The notes under the pieces: generated by a model | Told to the model about the DNA's origin: nothing | Database searches by the model: none | The model's input: only the letters and a program-made list of their open reading frames with translations | Made by a program: the position numbers and the translations under genes | Origin: Pantoea endophytica | GTDB taxonomy: Bacteria; Pseudomonadota; Gammaproteobacteria; Enterobacterales; Enterobacteriaceae | Direction of reading: 5' to 3' | Length of the DNA: 64,000 nucleotides | NCBI RefSeq assembly: GCF_002858935.1 | Contig: NZ_PJRT01000005.1 | Coordinates: 248,001-312,000 of the forward strand | In this document: piece after piece, positions 62,475 through 64,000 of the stretch | Layout of the letters: each line of letters opens with the position of its first letter | Position numbering within the stretch: position 1 is the stretch's first letter

Positions 62475-63170
62475 ATGTACCACAGTGATGCGGTGATACG
62501 GCAGCTACAGGCGCAAAGGATTCTGGCAGAAAAGCTCGACAATGCCGTTTCCGGCGTTATTGATGTAGTTTCGGATCAGGTCAGTAAGATCAATAAAGGG
62601 GCGACCCGGCTTTCATTTTATGCATCGTGTTTTACTGATGAATACATGGACGTCTGTAAAAATCAGATGCTGGAAGATAATCGTTTTAGAAAAGCAGTCG
62701 TTCGGTTAATAAAAGACAGAGATATTATTTTTGCACTGTTGCAAACCTACATAGACTATCAGCTTGGAGGCAGATCTTATCGCCAACTCGAAGCAATTAA
62801 AATTCATCTAATGCGAGCAAACATTCACATTGCAGCCAGCACACTAACTACGCGCGCATTTGGTGCTGGAGCGGCTATGGCTGTCGTCATGGGGATGAAT
62901 ATAACGCTTCCTGTTGGCCGTAATGTTGGTACTGCAGTTGGTGCGGCAGCGTCAGTATAGGGAATTTATGCCATAGTTCAAAACGCAGCAGACAGCGCAA
63001 AGCGCTTGCAAATAATGCACCCTCCTTTTTACCACGCATTGTATATGCGAGAACTCGAAATGATGTATTTCCTTATTGAACCTTCATTTATGCGGGCTGG
63101 TGCGCTAAAAAATCAATGGCTTTCAGATTACGAAGTCGCTGGAGTATTGATGAAGTTAGTGGGGAAATGA
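62475..63170 (+). pseudogene. Hcp-linked glycine-rich protein interrupted by one in-frame TAG
   Basis: The first frame runs from ATG 62475 to TAG 62958-62960 (161 aa). The same frame then continues without a stop for 69 more codons to TGA 63168-63170, reading GIYAIVQNAADSAKRL right after the amber and then HPPFYHALYMRELEMMYFLI. The joined product would be about 231 residues: a helical N-terminal part, a glycine-zipper-like hydrophobic region (GAGAAMAVVMGMN, GRNVGTAVGAAAS) and a helical tail. The distal stop overlaps the next gene's ATG (ATGATGA), as expected for a true gene end. Glycine-zipper membrane segments and the nearby hcp suggest a T6SS cargo toxin. It could be a pseudogene, a readthrough gene or a base-call error. 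Confidence 0.75.
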
Positions 63171-63355
63171 TGAAGAAATTTTTAAAGCAATGGTTAATAT
63201 CAGAATCGAAGTTCCTGATCTGCACTTACGTGCCGATAGTATTAACAATACTTTTTGCGTTACTACAAATTTACTTTTTCCCAGATAGCAGTATGTTAGG
63301 TGTGGGGATATTTTATTTGTGCTCACTATCATTTGTCATCTACAAATGTCGTTAA
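63167..63355 (+). CDS. Two-helix membrane protein, possible immunity protein (62 aa)
   Basis: A small hydrophobic protein: FLKQWLISESKF, then two membrane helices (YVPIVLTILFALLQIYFF and GVGIFYLCSLSFVIY) and a basic end KCR. The ATG at 63167 overlaps the distal stop of the interrupted gene; a longer frame from 63116 is the shadow of that gene. It is a paralogue of 63514-63705. Its position between a candidate effector and hcp suggests an immunity role, which is an inference. Confidence 0.75.
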   Translation: MMKKFLKQWLISESKFLICTYVPIVLTILFALLQIYFFPDSSMLGVGIFYLCSLSFVIYKCR

Positions 63356-63513
63356 ATTTAAGTTTGAAGTATTTTTGTTTAGGTGCCTATTTTTGCAGGC
63401 TAAACATATGTTCTTGATTGTGAATTTAAGACTCTTAGAGAAATAGCATATGTTCAATGTAATTAGGTGTAAATGCTCGTCAGACTTGTATACGAGTAGG
63501 TTGGAGTAAAACT

Positions 63514-63705
63514 ATGAGAGGGTTTTTAAATCGGTGGTTGATAACGCAATTGCAATTTCTATTACGCATATACGTTCCCGTTTTATGTGCGCTTGTGTTT
63601 GGTATGTTGAAATTTTATTTCTATCCTGAGAGTGGGATGATGAGTGTATGTATAGTTTACCTGTGCGCGTATATTTTTGTTGTTTATAAATGTCGAAAAC
63701 TTTAA
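63514..63705 (+). CDS. Two-helix membrane protein, paralogue of the preceding gene (63 aa)
   Basis: Same pattern as 63167-63355: FLNRWLITQLQFL, YVPVLCALVFGMLKFYFYP, then CIVYLCAYIFVVYKCR. It ends 10 bp before hcp, so it is probably co-transcribed with it. Tandem duplicates of immunity-like genes are common next to toxins, but no activity is shown. Confidence 0.78.
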   Translation: MRGFLNRWLITQLQFLLRIYVPVLCALVFGMLKFYFYPESGMMSVCIVYLCAYIFVVYKCRKL

Positions 63706-63715
63706 GGGATTAAAT

Positions 63716-64000
63716 ATGTCAACTCCAGCACATATCTGGTTAGAAGATGAAAGCGGTTCGCCGATTGTGGGCTCGTGCATGATGCCGACCAGACTCGGTT
63801 CGATAGAGCTCAACTCCGTCATGCACAACATTACCATCCCGGTGGATCCGCACACGGGAAGGCTTACGGCCACAAGAATTCATGCACCAATATCCGTTCA
63901 AAAGGAGTTCGATAGAACAACGCCGGTGCTGTTTCGTGCATTGTGTCAGGCCAGAACGCTGAAATCAGCGACCATCAAGATGTACCGAATTAACGAAGCG
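63716..64000 (+). CDS. hcp: Hcp-family type VI secretion tube protein, 3' end missing
   Basis: The first 95 codons of an Hcp1-type protein (TssD), which stacks as hexameric rings to form the T6SS inner tube and carries small effectors. Recognisable segments: MSTPAHIWLEDESGSPIVG, GSIELNSVMHNITIPVD, and ISVQKEFDRTTPVLFRAL. AAGGGA lies 6 nt before the ATG. The window ends inside the gene. No other T6SS structural gene is present in the window, so this may be an orphan hcp island or the edge of a cluster. Confidence 0.92.
   Translation, partial: MSTPAHIWLEDESGSPIVGSCMMPTRLGSIELNSVMHNITIPVDPHTGRLTATRIHAPISVQKEFDRTTPVLFRALCQARTLKSATIKMYRINEA

Noticed and set aside
1..64000. CRISPR arrays, tRNA/rRNA genes, complete insertion sequences
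   Set aside because: Reading both strands gave no regularly spaced repeats, no tRNA-like cloverleaf that I could support and no transposase.

Overview
The window looks like Enterobacterales chromosome or megaplasmid DNA, most likely Pantoea, Erwinia or a close relative. Supporting this are a YcgZ/YmgA/AriR connector-protein cluster, PagP, YbiI, YgdI/YgdR lipoproteins, an Hcp of the type VI secretion system, and mostly GC-rich coding DNA with AT-rich islands. No rRNA, tRNA, CRISPR array, intact transposase or replication gene was seen. Whether it is chromosome or plasmid cannot be decided. Family assignments come from motif recognition, not from a database search.

Layout. 1-4.1 kb: an RND efflux adaptor (cut by the window edge) and its permease. 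4.1-11.3 kb: an AT-rich accessory region with six small RcsB-connector-like genes, two small P-loop kinases, a NIPSNAP protein and a cold-shock protein. 11.7-14.8 kb: pagP, an alpha/beta hydrolase and a degenerate acyltransferase-3-like membrane protein. 14.8-31.2 kb: two related copies of one architecture. Each has an RND permease, a lipoprotein adaptor and a very short membrane protein on the minus strand, divergent from a P2-type cation ATPase on the plus strand. An AI-2E family transporter and a GC-rich hairpin element lie between the copies. 31.2-38.9 kb: a fourth RND pump in an operon with its own response regulator and sensor kinase, a divergent MipA/OmpV porin-like gene and two small lipoproteins.

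39.0-47.4 kb: a GntR regulator divergent from an uptake and hydrolysis operon (two M20 amidohydrolases flanking a dipeptide-type ABC importer with a fused double ATPase). 47.4-48.9 kb: a NYN-domain protein and YbiI. 49.0-52.6 kb: a well-formed TPP riboswitch followed by a LuxE-like acyl-protein synthetase, a LuxC-like acyl reductase and a short-chain dehydrogenase, with no luciferase. Together these could reduce a carboxylic acid to an alcohol under thiamine control, and this is the most striking part of the window. 52.7-62.2 kb: a PepV-like M20 peptidase divergent from an ATP-dependent hydantoinase/oxoprolinase pair and a polyamine-type ABC importer, all overlapping head to tail. 62.4-64.0 kb: the start of a T6SS-linked module with a glycine-rich protein interrupted by one in-frame amber codon, two paralogous two-helix membrane proteins and hcp, cut by the window end.

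The main themes are envelope export and defence (four RND pumps, PagP, AI-2E transporter), cation transport, scavenging of amide and peptide compounds through two ABC importers, and thiamine-linked redox metabolism.
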